A stretch of 27,949 nt of DNA from Anaerolineales bacterium (GTDB taxonomy: Bacteria > Chloroflexota > Anaerolineae > 4572-78 > NAK82). Position 1 is the stretch's first letter. Each line of letters starts with the position of its first letter. The stretch lies in assembly GCA_024643945.1 (NCBI GenBank), contig JAHELX010000015.1, positions 1 through 27,949 of the forward strand, read 5' to 3'. The notes beneath the pieces were generated by a model, which saw nothing but the letters and a program-made list of their open reading frames with translations, did no database searches and was not told where the DNA came from. A program made the translations under genes and the position numbers. This document shows positions 14,246 to 23,390 of the stretch, in pieces.

Positions 14246-16753
14246 CTACTCCCCCCAATAAAAGGTACGAGCATCGCTGGGAGGACTCAGAGCCAAATCG
14301 AGTTGGTCGGGTCCAGGCGCGGTGTTGGCCCGTCTGACGGTGACCCACCAGTAGAAGCGATCGTTGCCCGCTTTGTGGAAGCCAGCCTCTACCGGCACCT
14401 GCCATTGAGTCTCCTTTACGGCATCCCCCCAATATTGAGGCTCATCAGCCACGTAATGCATTACCGTCACATCATAATATTCGTCATCGGCGAGCGTGCC
14501 GACCGGCTCCCACACCAACAAAACTGGCGTGAGTTCGCCCTGGAACACCGCCCCATCCTCCGGCCCAACGAGGGTGGGCGCGATATACTTATAAGTGAAG
14601 GGGGAGGGCGTCACGCCGGGTTGTAGGGTTACCGACGGCGCACCTTCGCTCAACCCTCGCAAAGCTCTGACGCGGCGCGAAGTAGCGTCGAGGGGATCCG
14701 CTTTGTCCAGAGCAAGAGCGCCTTCATAATCCGAGAGAGCACCAGCCAGGTCGCCAACTTGTTGGCGAGTGTCACCTCGCGCCACTAAGGCGGCGTAAAG
14801 CATGTGGCGGGCATTGTCGTTAGCGTAGTCCGGTTCTGCAGTAACAGCCGGAGTTAGCCCTTCAATAACCGCATTCCAATCTTCTGATGTCTGCCCTTTC
14901 AGGGCAAGGAGAAAGCTATCGGCGTAGTTCTGTTGGGTAGACAAAGCCTGGTTATCGGGGCAGATGGTCAGGCCCATCTCAAAATCCTTAAGCGCGGCCT
15001 GGATAGCGGTCGTATCCGATGCATCGAGCTGGCTGGACACATACGCTCGTCCCCGTTGAAGGTAGGCATCACACAATACGTCTTGGACCTCATCTGTGCG
15101 GAATGCGCCATCGGCCTGACGCAGGCGATTCATGGCATCGATGGCCTTATCCCAATTTCCCGCCAAGTAAGCTGCCTCTCCTTCTTCGAACAGTTGATCG
15201 GGTGGTCGGTTGGGCTCCGACTGTTCGGGCGGGGTGGCAGGAACTTGATAATTAGGATCCGTGGCCAAAGGTGTCAGGTTAGCAGCGCCCGAGACACCGT
15301 TGCCCTGGATAAAGAAGTAGGCTCCAGCGACGATAGCCAAAAAGATAACAAGCAGCGCCAGCGCCGGCCCAACTCGCCGCAAGATAACTTCCACCCCCAA
15401 CAACCACCTCGGGCCAGGCCGAAGATGACGTTGTGCTTCGGCCAGAAAAGATCGGGTTTGCTTGTAGCCAGGCGATAGTTGCTGCACTCGGCGCAAACAG
15501 TGGGCAGCTTGCTCCCACTCGCCTGCCTCTAAGTGGGCAACCCCTTTCTCATAAAGGCCAGATACAGTCTGAGCCACACTGGCGTTTTCTTGGGCAGCAC
15601 GCACCCGGTCCAACAAATCGGCGGCGTCCCTGTAGCCGGGGTCGACTAAAATGACCTCGCTCAATTCGTCCACCGCCTCTTGCCAACGTCCCCCCTCCAT
15701 AGCCCGGCGGGCTGCCTCGTAAAGAGCAGCCAAGCGTACCCGACGACCAGCGTGGGCCAACTTCTGAGTTGCTTCTGGATGTTCCGGGTTCAACTTGATG
15801 ACCTGGTTAAGTAAATCAACTGCCCGCTGCCAATCTTCCTCGTGTATCGCTTGTTCAGCACGTTGGTAGAGTCCCGCGGCTGTTGCGATCCGATCAGGGA
15901 CAACAGGTGCCTGCAGATCGAGGGTCTCAGGCAGGGGACGATTCTCCAGCACACAAGCAATGGCTTCTCGAAGGGCATTAGGTGTCTGAAAGCGATCTTC
16001 GGGACGCTTGGCGATCATACGGTGCAGGAGCGCTTCAGTCGACTGGGGAATCTGGCTGTCTCGAAAATTAATACGGGGAAGCTCACTGGCAATATGCTGG
16101 CTGATGATCGACCAGGGGCTGGCGGCATCGTAGGGCACGCATCCACTCAGCATTTCGTAGAGGACAACACCGGCCGAGTAGACGTCCGACCGAATGTCCA
16201 CTTCTTCGCCCATCGCCTGCTCTGGGGAGATGTAGTAGGGTGAGCCGACGAATCCAGACTGGGTCAATGAAGGCAACATACGAGCGCGAGCAATGCCGAA
16301 GTCCAGAACTTTCAGCACGCCATCGCCGGTGATCATCAAGTTTTGGGGCTTGATGTCGCGATGGACAATACCGTGCAGATGGGCATGCTCCAAAGCCATA
16401 CCCAGTTGGTCAAGGAGATGTAATGCTTCGTGCCAGGGCAGATTGCCGCGCTCATCTATGATATTGCGCAAATCTTGCCCTTCGATGTACTCCATAACCA
16501 AATAATGCACATCTCGCGTCGCCCCGTAATCCAGCACGCGCACGATGTGCTGATCGGATAGAGTGGAGGCAAGCTTGGCCTCACGATTGAAACGCTGTAT
16601 ATAGGCAATGTCTTCGCTGAACTGCGGGTAGAGGACCTTAATAGCGACAAGACGCCCTTCGTTGATGTCTTCGGCCAGATACACCCAGGCCATCCCGCCG
16701 CTACCAACTTCGCGCAGGATTCGATAGCGGTTGCCGAGAATCTTTCCGATCAC
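14246..16753 (-). CDS. Transmembrane Ser/Thr protein kinase with TPR repeats (PknB-like)
   Basis: An 835-residue receptor-like Hanks-type kinase. The kinase domain (about 10-270) is complete: glycine loop GSGGMAWV (17-24), K39 in AIK, E58, catalytic HRDIKPQN (131-138, D133), DFG (151-153), activation-loop GSPYYISPEQA and D190 in SDVYSAG. TPR-like helices follow in the cytoplasm (about 290-445). One membrane segment (about 460-482) leads to an outside part with further TPR-like helices (about 515-700) and a C-terminal beta domain (about 720-835, TLVGPEDGAVFQG). The activation loop has TQSGFVGSPYY, with possible autophosphorylation sites. The start is GTG with GGAG 6 nt upstream. The promoter at 16834-16862 fits. 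Downstream, after a palindrome, come the cyclase and thioesterase, forming a signalling cluster. Confidence 0.93.
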   Translation of the reverse strand: MIGKILGNRYRILREVGSGGMAWVYLAEDINEGRLVAIKVLYPQFSEDIAYIQRFNREAKLASTLSDQHIVRVLDYGATRDVHYLVMEYIEGQDLRNIIDERGNLPWHEALHLLDQLGMALEHAHLHGIVHRDIKPQNLMITGDGVLKVLDFGIARARMLPSLTQSGFVGSPYYISPEQAMGEEVDIRSDVYSAGVVLYEMLSGCVPYDAASPWSIISQHIASELPRINFRDSQIPQSTEALLHRMIAKRPEDRFQTPNALREAIACVLENRPLPETLDLQAPVVPDRIATAAGLYQRAEQAIHEEDWQRAVDLLNQVIKLNPEHPEATQKLAHAGRRVRLAALYEAARRAMEGGRWQEAVDELSEVILVDPGYRDAADLLDRVRAAQENASVAQTVSGLYEKGVAHLEAGEWEQAAHCLRRVQQLSPGYKQTRSFLAEAQRHLRPGPRWLLGVEVILRRVGPALALLVIFLAIVAGAYFFIQGNGVSGAANLTPLATDPNYQVPATPPEQSEPNRPPDQLFEEGEAAYLAGNWDKAIDAMNRLRQADGAFRTDEVQDVLCDAYLQRGRAYVSSQLDASDTTAIQAALKDFEMGLTICPDNQALSTQQNYADSFLLALKGQTSEDWNAVIEGLTPAVTAEPDYANDNARHMLYAALVARGDTRQQVGDLAGALSDYEGALALDKADPLDATSRRVRALRGLSEGAPSVTLQPGVTPSPFTYKYIAPTLVGPEDGAVFQGELTPVLLVWEPVGTLADDEYYDVTVMHYVADEPQYWGDAVKETQWQVPVEAGFHKAGNDRFYWWVTVRRANTAPGPDQLDLALSPPSDARTFYWGE

Positions 16754-16833
16754 CTTGTGCTCCGTTGCGCCATATCACAATGCCAGGTCAATCGAGGATG
16801 TAGACAACAATATCCGAGCCCAACTGGCAAACG

Positions 16834-16862
16834 ATTATACCCCACTTTGTGACCTGAAGCAA
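16834..16862 (-). promoter_or_regulatory. Promoter of the Ser/Thr kinase gene
   Basis: On the minus strand, TTGCTT (16857-16862), a 17-bp spacer and a perfect TATAAT (16834-16839). The predicted start is about 74 nt upstream of the GTG. The miniature mobile element begins 17 bp upstream of the -35. Confidence 0.7.
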
Positions 16863-16871
16863 AGGTTAAAA

Positions 16872-16879
16872 CAAATGGG
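16872..16879. repeat. Target-site duplication, left copy (CAAATGGG)
   Basis: The 8-bp direct repeat CAAATGGG abuts the left end of the miniature element and is identical to the copy at 17024-17031. Confidence 0.8.
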
Positions 16880-17023
16880 GTAACTGCTCACCCTCCCGCA
16901 GGTTTAGGCAAACGCCAAAGCCGAGACTGTCGCTACGCATGGCAATTCAGACGCAGAATGCCCGCTCAATGTAACCTGCCCCGTGGGGGGACTTCGCTCC
17001 GGGAGGGTAGGCTGAGTAGTTAC
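16880..17023. mobile_element. 144-bp miniature inverted-repeat element, IS66-like ends
   Basis: The element begins GTAACTGCTCA and ends TGAGTAGTTAC, inverted copies matching at 10 of 11 positions. Inside these, CCCTCCC/GGGAGGG extends the pairing after a 5-bp offset. It is bordered by a perfect 8-bp direct repeat. Ends starting GTAA with 8-bp duplications are known traits of the IS66 family, so this is probably a non-autonomous IS66-type MITE. It has no open frame of note and no transposase is in the window, so movement would need an enzyme in trans. It fills most of the gap between the kinase promoter and the glycosyltransferase gene. The clean duplication suggests a fairly recent insertion. 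Confidence 0.8.
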
Positions 17024-17031
17024 CAAATGGG
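17024..17031. repeat. Target-site duplication, right copy (CAAATGGG)
   Basis: Identical to 16872-16879 and immediately adjacent to the right end of the element. The remaining gap to 17105 contains only a small TATACTG/CAGTATA hairpin (17033-17056). Confidence 0.8.
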
Positions 17032-17105
17032 ATATACTGTGCCAGACTCCAGTATAGCATCAAACGTGAAAGAGATTGGTTACAGCTTCGTTACAATTTG
17101 ATAAA

Positions 17106-18104
17106 TCAACACCGATCTCGCCACTGCAAATCAGGCAGATGAGGCACGCGCTGAATCCGCCACAGCCAGCCCACTGGATAGCCGATCATTTTGGCGATGT
17201 CGCCCGCCACTCGAATAATAGGCACCCACAGAATGGCTTGCAATCGTTCACGCCACCCCAGGGGCTGGAGCATCGGCCAAAGACGTCGATAGGGCGTGGC
17301 CAACATGCCCCCCAAGCCCAGGCCAGCCCCCACGCCCCACCACCAGGGACTGACTCGCCAGCCCATAATCAACAGCAGAGGGGCAGCAACCAGGTAGGTG
17401 AGATAACGGATGGCGTGGCGTTTTCGCCATAGGTCTGCTTTGCCGTCGCCTCGGGCGTATAGGTAGTACTGCGTGAAGAAGCCACGCAGGCTGCTGCGAG
17501 GGCGAAAATGGGCTACGGCCCGGGGTGCAAAGGCAAAAGGGTGAAACAAGGCACGCAGGCGAAAGTCAAAGATCAGGTCTTCGCAATAATCGAGCCACTC
17601 TGGGTAGCCGCCGCTAGCCTCCCATGCAGATCGGGTGAAAGCCACCGACCGGCTGGAGGGTAGAAAGTGATCCGGGTTAATGTCGGTAAGAGTAGGCAGT
17701 GCCGTAGCCCCCATCGCGATTTCGAACGCACTGTGCGGATCAGGAACAAAGAAACCAGCGACGACCCGGGGTGGATTTTCAGATTCAAAAGGGGCGATCA
17801 GTTCCGCCAGCCAGTCCGGCGAGAGCCATACACCGGCATCGGTGCTGGCAATGACATCGCCCGAGGCAGCAGCGATGGCCACATTGCGCCCCCGTGAGAT
17901 GTTGGCACCTGGCTCCACCAGGACCCGCAGCGGCAGCCAGCTCTCGCTGGCATATGCCTGCATGACAGCAACGGTGTCGTCGGTGGACCCGCCATCCACG
18001 ATAACTACCTCGTCGGGGGAGCGGGTCTGCGCCGCCAACGAATCGAGCAGCCGGCGAATGGACGGTCCCTCATTGAATACGGTAGCAATGACGGAGACTT
18101 TCAC
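17106..18104 (-). CDS. Family 2 (GT-A fold) glycosyltransferase with C-terminal membrane segments
   Basis: A 332-residue enzyme that should transfer a sugar from a nucleotide-sugar donor. Visible features: the Rossmann-like start VSVIATVFNEG, VDGGSTDDT (36-44), the donor/metal motif region STDAG (D89, a DxD variant), GGYPEWLDYCEDLIFDFRLR (ED at 175-176, the likely catalytic-base region), and hydrophobic C-terminal segments (about 233-249 and 256-272, perhaps also 290-312) that attach it to the membrane. The acceptor is unknown; a polyprenyl-linked or lipid acceptor is likely given the membrane part. The start is GTG with AAGGGAAA upstream. It stands alone, transcribed away from smc. Confidence 0.9.
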   Translation of the reverse strand: MKVSVIATVFNEGPSIRRLLDSLAAQTRSPDEVVIVDGGSTDDTVAVMQAYASESWLPLRVLVEPGANISRGRNVAIAAASGDVIASTDAGVWLSPDWLAELIAPFESENPPRVVAGFFVPDPHSAFEIAMGATALPTLTDINPDHFLPSSRSVAFTRSAWEASGGYPEWLDYCEDLIFDFRLRALFHPFAFAPRAVAHFRPRSSLRGFFTQYYLYARGDGKADLWRKRHAIRYLTYLVAAPLLLIMGWRVSPWWWGVGAGLGLGGMLATPYRRLWPMLQPLGWRERLQAILWVPIIRVAGDIAKMIGYPVGWLWRIQRVPHLPDLQWRDRC

Positions 18105-18195
18105 TTCACTTTCCCTTGTTTCTTGCTCCTGCTATGGGCCATGCGTAAGGTTACCACAAATATAGCGAAAGCCCGGTACGGGATGGTCGGTCAAT

Positions 18196-18224
18196 AGCAT
18201 ATCACACACGGTTCGGGGAGTCAA
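18196..18224 (-). promoter_or_regulatory. Candidate promoter of the glycosyltransferase gene
   Basis: On the minus strand, TTGACT (18219-18224), a 17-bp spacer and TATGCT (18196-18201). The leader would be about 85 nt. The -35 lies only 15 bp from the -35 of the divergent smc promoter. Confidence 0.55.
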
Positions 18225-18239
18225 CGATGCAGACGCTCT

Positions 18240-18268
18240 TTGACAGCCCTCTCGAAACAGGCTATACT
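18240..18268 (+). promoter_or_regulatory. Promoter of the smc operon
   Basis: TTGACA (18240-18245), a 17-bp spacer and TATACT (18263-18268). The predicted start is near 18275, giving a leader of about 50 nt. Nearly the same hexamers, spacing and start region occur at the cinA promoter. Confidence 0.8.
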
Positions 18269-18325
18269 GACATTTTGGTAATAAGATCAGGATACATACG
18301 CAGTAAGCAGCACACAAAATACTAA

Positions 18326-21300
18326 ATGCGACTCAAAGTCTTAGAACTTCAAGGCTACAAATCCTTCGCCACCAAAAGCACTTTTCAATTTGACGAGGGC
18401 ATCACGGCCATCGTCGGGCCAAATGGCAGCGGCAAGAGCAACGTTGCCGACGCCCTGCGCTGGGTGCTAGGCGAGCAAAGCTATAGCACCTTGCGCGGCA
18501 AAAAGACGGATGATATGATTTTTTCCGGCTCCGATGGTCGAGCGCGGTTGGGAATGGCCCAGGCCACCCTTGTTCTCGACAATAGCGATGGTGGGTTGCC
18601 GGTAGATTTCACCGAGGTGACCATCGCGCGTCGTGCCTACCGAGACGGCCAAAACGAGTACCTGCTCAACGGCAGCCGTGTCCGGCTGCGCGACATCAAC
18701 GAGCTGTTGGCCGCCAGCAGCCTCAGCCGGCGCACCTACACAGTCATCGGCCAGGGGTTGGTAGACGCTGCCCTGTCGCTGCGAGCAGAGGAGCGCCGCG
18801 TGCTCTTCGAAGAAGCGGCCGGGATCACACTACACCGATCCAAGCGCGCCGATGCCCTCAACAAATTGGAAGGCACTCAGTCGAACTTGCTGCGCGTTCA
18901 CGACATCGTGAGCGAAATTGAACCTCGGCTGCGTTATCTGGAACGACAAGCACAACGCGCCGCACAACATCAGGCCATCTCGACTCAGCTCCAAGAGCTA
19001 TTGCGCATCTGGTACGGACACCGCTGGGGTCAGGGGCAAAAGCGCTTGCGCGAAGCGCGTCTCGCTGCTGAGGAAAGCCAGCATGCCCTCGACGGCCAAC
19101 TTGAAGGACTGGAGCGCATCGCCCGTCAAATCACCCAGTTGCGTGTTCGCCAGAGCGAACTGCGGGCACAACTGGGCGAGTGGCACCGAACTAGCAGCCG
19201 CTTGCACGACGAGGCTGAATCTCTCCAGCGCGACTTAGCCGTTGGCGAGGAACGCGCCCGCTTGCTCAGTGCTCAACGCGAGGAATTGTTGAGTGAAATC
19301 GAACCGCTCCAGGCCGCCCGCCAGACCGCCGAAGAGCGCGTAGCTGAAGCTCAAGCAACTCTAGCCCGAATTGAGAGCGAACTGGAAACCACCCGTGACC
19401 GAGTTGAACGACTTCGCGCCCGGCTCAATGCGCACCAGGCCGAGCGACAGGCACTCCTCGACCAACAGTCTCAGGCCGAAAGGGAAGCCAGGCAACTAGC
19501 CGACCGCATCGCCGGGCATCGCGCCCGGCTGGCCCAACTGGACGAACGGCGGACGCAACTGGATCGGGAAGCCAATGAGAACCATGAGGCGGTCGCTACC
19601 CATCGGCAGAGGCAAGAAACGATTAGAGGGCAACTGGCCGAAAAAGTGAGTGCGCTCCAGAAAATAGTCGCCGACTTGGAGGCACTCGAGGCACAGCGGA
19701 TGGAGCAATTAGCGGGCATCCAGAATCTGGGTGCCCAGGCAGGTGAGTTAGAAGAGGAAATTGCCACCTGCCGGCGTCGCCTGGAAGCCCTACACGCCCG
19801 GCAAGATCTGCTCTCCAGGATGCAACAGGACCTGGCTGGATTTTACGAAGGAGTCCGAACTGTATTCAAGGCCGCCCGCGACAGGACAAACTTGCAGGGA
19901 GTCATCGGCACCGTTGCCCACTTGCTGCATGTGCCCGCTGACTTAGAGGTGGCCATCGAGACTGCACTGGGCGGACACTTGCAAGACGTGGTGGTCGAAA
20001 CTTGGGCCGACGCCGAAGCAGCCATTGCCCACCTGAAAACCACTCACGGAGGGCGTGCCACTTTCCTTCCGCTCGATACACTTCGCCCTTCTGATCCTAT
20101 TCGCCCGCCTACCCCCTCCGACATGGGAGGGAAAGGAGGGGTATTGGGCGTCGCCTCTGACTTGGTGACATACGATGATCGGTTGGCTCCTGTCGCCCGT
20201 CTGCTGCTGGGACGCACCCTGGTAGTCGAAGACTTGCCGGCTGCCCGGCGTGCCCTGTCGGCCATGCGCGGCGGGTTCCAAATCGTTACCCGGGCCGGTG
20301 AGTTGGTCCGCTCGAGCGGAAGTGTAAGTGGCGGCAGTGTAAGTCGTGATAAGGCTGGGGGTGGGTTTTTGGCCCGCGAGCGAGAATGGCGAGAACTGCC
20401 GGCCACCATCGCTGAGCAGGAAACCCAGCGCCAGGCATTCCAGGCCCGGCTGGACGAAAACAGGCGAGTCCAGGCCGAACATCAGTTAGCGCTGGAGGAA
20501 CTGGCCCACCGTAAAGCCAAGTTGCAGGCAGACCAGGCGGCCGCTGCACATGAGCGAGAAGCCCTGGTCCGGGAGATCGAGCGTGCCGACGAGGCCATTC
20601 AGTGGCAACAAAGCTTACTCGACCGCCTGGAAAGTGAGGGCGCTGGCCTCCACCAGAGTGAAGAGCAACTCCGGGTGGAGATTGAGGACTTCCAGGCAGC
20701 GCAAGCCCAAGCACAGAAACAATCACGAGAGCTGGCGGCCCAGGCCGCCGCTCTCACGGCCGAGGCGTTGCTGACCGAACTGAGTCAGGCACAAACTGAA
20801 CTGGCCGTCGTCGAAGGTCGACGTGAAAGCCAGCGTGCCGTCTTGAACGGACACCAGGCAAACCTGGCGGAGCTCAGAGCGCGTATCGGTGCCAAGGAAA
20901 GCCGGGGCAAAGAGTTGTTGGATGAGCGAGAATCTCTGCTGACCCGACTGACCACCCAGCGCGACCAAGCCAGCCGACTCAACGATCAAATCGCCGAAAT
21001 GGCTGCCCGCATTGACCCGGCCGAAGCGGAATTGGCCACCTGGGAAGAGCAACAGACGGCGCTCGAAGCCGAGGAGGGGCGGGGGCGAGAGTCCCTCCAC
21101 CGGCTGGAGACCGAACACAGTCGCCTGGCTCTGGAATATGGCCGCCGCCAGGACGAATTGGAGATGCTGCGCCACCAGATTGAGGACGACCTGGGCCTGG
21201 TAGCGGTGGAACTCAGTGAAGACCAGATGGGTCAGCCCTATCTGCCATTGCACCCATTAATCTCCCAGTTGCCGGCAGTAGAGGAACTACCCGAGGGCGT

Positions 21301-21955
21301 CGAAAATGACGTGCGGCGACTCAAAGTGCAGCTCAACCGGCTGGGGTCGATAAACCCCAACGCACCCAAAGAGTTCGAGGAACTACGTGAGCGGCATGAG
21401 TTCCTAACCCGCCAGATGGCCGACCTGGAACAGGCGACTGCCGACCTGCGCCAGGTTATCGCTGAGCTAGACCGCCTGATGGAACAGGAATTTTCCCAGA
21501 CGTTCGAAACCGTCGCCAGAGAATTCAAAAGTTATTTCAAGCGGTTGTTCGGCGGCGGTGAGGCCCAGTTGGTCCTCACCGATCCGGAGAATCTCACAGA
21601 CACTGGGATAGACATCACTGCCCGTCCGCCCGGCAAGCGTCCCCAAAGCCTGAGCATGCTCTCCGGCGGCGAGCGGTCACTGACAGCGGGGGCACTCATC
21701 TTCGCACTACTCAAAGCCAGCCCAACCCCGTTTTGCGTCCTCGACGAGGTAGACGCCATGCTCGACGAGGCCAACGTGGGCCGTTTCCGCCAGGCGTTGG
21801 AAGAACTGGCGGACGAAATCCAGTTTATCGTCATCACCCACAACCGCCGCACCATCGAGGCAGCCAGTACCATCTACGGTATCTCGATGAGGGATGACTC
21901 TGTGTCGAGAGTGATCTCATTGAAATTGGATGAGGTGGTGGAGCAGAACGAATGA
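18326..21955 (+). CDS. smc: Chromosome segregation protein SMC
   Basis: Structural maintenance of chromosomes ATPase, 1209 residues, the normal size. The N-terminal half-head has [14 protein letters not shown] and Walker A GPNGSGKS (31-38). Two long coiled-coil arms (about 170-500 and 680-1030) flank the hinge (about 510-670), which contains [19 protein letters not shown] and the glycine-rich SGSVSGGSV. The C-terminal head has signature LSGGERS (1112-1118) and Walker [14 protein letters not shown] (D1140, E1141). It should compact and segregate chromosomes with ScpA/ScpB, which are not in the window. A G/C palindrome lies in frame in the hinge loop (about residues 595-606). No clear Shine-Dalgarno sequence precedes the ATG, which is odd for a first gene. 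It leads a likely operon with the Ig-like protein, pth and mfd. Confidence 0.97.
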   Translation: MRLKVLELQGYKSFATKSTFQFDEGITAIVGPNGSGKSNVADALRWVLGEQSYSTLRGKKTDDMIFSGSDGRARLGMAQATLVLDNSDGGLPVDFTEVTIARRAYRDGQNEYLLNGSRVRLRDINELLAASSLSRRTYTVIGQGLVDAALSLRAEERRVLFEEAAGITLHRSKRADALNKLEGTQSNLLRVHDIVSEIEPRLRYLERQAQRAAQHQAISTQLQELLRIWYGHRWGQGQKRLREARLAAEESQHALDGQLEGLERIARQITQLRVRQSELRAQLGEWHRTSSRLHDEAESLQRDLAVGEERARLLSAQREELLSEIEPLQAARQTAEERVAEAQATLARIESELETTRDRVERLRARLNAHQAERQALLDQQSQAEREARQLADRIAGHRARLAQLDERRTQLDREANENHEAVATHRQRQETIRGQLAEKVSALQKIVADLEALEAQRMEQLAGIQNLGAQAGELEEEIATCRRRLEALHARQDLLSRMQQDLAGFYEGVRTVFKAARDRTNLQGVIGTVAHLLHVPADLEVAIETALGGHLQDVVVETWADAEAAIAHLKTTHGGRATFLPLDTLRPSDPIRPPTPSDMGGKGGVLGVASDLVTYDDRLAPVARLLLGRTLVVEDLPAARRALSAMRGGFQIVTRAGELVRSSGSVSGGSVSRDKAGGGFLAREREWRELPATIAEQETQRQAFQARLDENRRVQAEHQLALEELAHRKAKLQADQAAAAHEREALVREIERADEAIQWQQSLLDRLESEGAGLHQSEEQLRVEIEDFQAAQAQAQKQSRELAAQAAALTAEALLTELSQAQTELAVVEGRRESQRAVLNGHQANLAELRARIGAKESRGKELLDERESLLTRLTTQRDQASRLNDQIAEMAARIDPAEAELATWEEQQTALEAEEGRGRESLHRLETEHSRLALEYGRRQDELEMLRHQIEDDLGLVAVELSEDQMGQPYLPLHPLISQLPAVEELPEGVENDVRRLKVQLNRLGSINPNAPKEFEELRERHEFLTRQMADLEQATADLRQVIAELDRLMEQEFSQTFETVAREFKSYFKRLFGGGEAQLVLTDPENLTDTGIDITARPPGKRPQSLSMLSGGERSLTAGALIFALLKASPTPFCVLDEVDAMLDEANVGRFRQALEELADEIQFIVITHNRRTIEAASTIYGISMRDDSVSRVISLKLDEVVEQNE
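20110..20143. repeat. Palindromic element in frame inside smc (hinge loop)
   Basis: TACCCCCTCC (20110-20119) and GGAGGGGTA (20135-20143) are inverted copies around GACATGGGAGGGAAA. It encodes part of a Pro/Gly-rich loop between the FLPL and GVLGVAS strands of the hinge. The loop is no longer than in other SMCs, so the insertion may have replaced rather than extended it. Confidence 0.45.
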
Positions 21956-22049
21956 ATTATGCGACGTCAAGTTGGGGTAAAGGGGAACTTCGACCCGTTC
22001 TCCGGATAAGCATTTCTACATCCTCATTGCCGAGTGAGGTACATCCTAC

Positions 22050-22757
22050 ATGAAAAGAACCTGGCCCTTGATTCTAATCGCATTCATTCTCGCTGGCTTG
22101 TCGACTATGGATTTGACGGGCGCTTTGGCTGCGCCACCGGCGCAAGGCGACCTGGCAGTTATCACATCGCCGCAAAACAACGCCATTGTTCGCGGGTTGG
22201 TGCCCATCCAGGGTAGTGCCACCCACTCGCAATTCCAGTTTTATAAAGTGGAATATGCCCGTGAGCCGGTCACCGGTGATAATTTTGTCATCATTGGGGC
22301 GATCCACGAGCAGCAGGTAGTGGATGGCCAGCTAGAAGTGTGGGACACCACCCAGGTGCCCGACGGCAGCTACACCCTGCGTCTGCGCGTGGTTAAGATA
22401 GACGGCAATTACAACGAAGCGTTTGTGGTGCAAGTGGTAGTGGCCAACGCCCAGCCGACGGAGACGCCTACACCGGCTGAGACGCCGATCCCCACTATCA
22501 CCCCTACGCCCCTGCCGCCGACGCCCACCATTGTCATCGAGCAACCGGCCCTGGCTACTGGTGCGGCCACGCCAGTGGCAACCCGCACCACACCACTGCC
22601 CACGCCCTCCGGCGACGAGGACGCCTTTAGCCTGGATACTACCCCCCTGCAAACCGCCTGTCTATACGGCGCGGGGATCAGTTTAGGCGTCTTTTTGCTA
22701 TTTGGACTTATGGCTGCTCTGCGCAACCTCATTTACGCCCTCATCGGCCGGGGGTAG
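22050..22757 (+). CDS. Exported Ig-like-domain protein with Pro/Thr stalk and C-terminal anchor
   Basis: A 235-residue protein without a gene name. A signal peptide (1-28, ending GALAA) precedes a single beta-sandwich domain (about 33-130) with ITSPQNNAIVRGLVPIQGSA, YKVEYA, then QLEVWDTTQVPDGSYTLRLRVV and DGNYNEAFVV. This strand pattern resembles Ig-like domains found at the C-terminus of some penicillin-binding proteins and in Chloroflexota surface proteins. A PT-rich stalk (132-200) leads to a C-terminal membrane segment (about 204-224) with a short RNLIYALIGRG tail. So the domain would be displayed outside and anchored at its C-terminus. It starts 94 bp after smc and ends 9 bp before pth, so it sits inside a housekeeping operon. 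GAGGT lies about 10 nt upstream of the ATG. Confidence 0.85.
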   Translation: MKRTWPLILIAFILAGLSTMDLTGALAAPPAQGDLAVITSPQNNAIVRGLVPIQGSATHSQFQFYKVEYAREPVTGDNFVIIGAIHEQQVVDGQLEVWDTTQVPDGSYTLRLRVVKIDGNYNEAFVVQVVVANAQPTETPTPAETPIPTITPTPLPPTPTIVIEQPALATGAATPVATRTTPLPTPSGDEDAFSLDTTPLQTACLYGAGISLGVFLLFGLMAALRNLIYALIGRG

Positions 22758-22766
22758 GTACGGCCG

Positions 22767-23390
22767 ATGACACCAACGTTTCGCCTCTTTGGTCGGCCTC
22801 GATCAGCCGGTCCTGTGGCATGGCTGGTTGTGGGATTAGGTAACCCAGGGCGCAAGTATGCTGGCAACCGCCACAACGCTGGTTTTCACGTTGTCGACCG
22901 GCTGGCTGCCGCCGCCAGTCTGCAGTTCGATGAACGGCGAAATCGAGCGCAACTGGCCCGAGGGCGCATCGAGGGAATTCCAGTTGCACTGGTCAAGCCA
23001 CAGACATATATGAACCTGAGCGGTGAGGCAGTGGGCGCTGTCGCCCGCTTCTTCAAAGTGCCATCTGAACAGGTGATGGTCATCTTCGACGATCTGGATT
23101 TGCCCTTGGGGGCGCTCCGCCTGCGCCTGGGGGGAGGCTCGGGTGGACACCATGGTATGGCCAACATCATCGTCCATCTGAAGACCCAGGATTTCCTCCG
23201 GCTGCGCATCGGCATTGGCCGTCCGCCTGGCCGGATGCCGCCCGAAGCTTATGTGCTGCAAGACTTCACAAAGGATGAAAAACCAATCATAGACGAGGTT
23301 TATCAACGAGCCATCGAAGCCATTCACGTTGCCCTACGCGACGGCTTCGAGATAGCCATGAACCAGTTCAACCAAAATATAGAAACTTGA
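22767..23390 (+). CDS. pth: Peptidyl-tRNA hydrolase
   Basis: Releases tRNA from peptidyl-tRNA that has dropped off the ribosome. The 207 residues include a short N-terminal extension before VVGLGNPG. Family landmarks: N26 in GLGNPG, catalytic H36 in NRHNAGF, N83 in TYMNLSG and D109 in FDDLDLPLG. The residue matching E. coli Asn114 appears to be His (GGHHG, instead of the common GGHNG), a tolerated but less usual change. The ATG has GGGTAGG about 9 nt upstream. It lies 9 bp after the Ig-like gene, and its TGA overlaps the TTG start of mfd (TTGA). The pth-mfd neighbourhood is also known in Bacillus subtilis (spoVC and mfd lie close together), so the pairing is conserved. Confidence 0.96.
   Translation: MTPTFRLFGRPRSAGPVAWLVVGLGNPGRKYAGNRHNAGFHVVDRLAAAASLQFDERRNRAQLARGRIEGIPVALVKPQTYMNLSGEAVGAVARFFKVPSEQVMVIFDDLDLPLGALRLRLGGGSGGHHGMANIIVHLKTQDFLRLRIGIGRPPGRMPPEAYVLQDFTKDEKPIIDEVYQRAIEAIHVALRDGFEIAMNQFNQNIET

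Noticed and set aside
17033..17056. Terminator for a plus-strand transcript (TATACTG/CAGTATA)
   Set aside because: The stem is only 7 bp, A/T-rich, has no T-run, and there is no plus-strand gene upstream.
19943..20726. Minus-strand open frames opposite smc
   Set aside because: They mirror the coiled-coil codons of smc, and no domain or start signal is seen.
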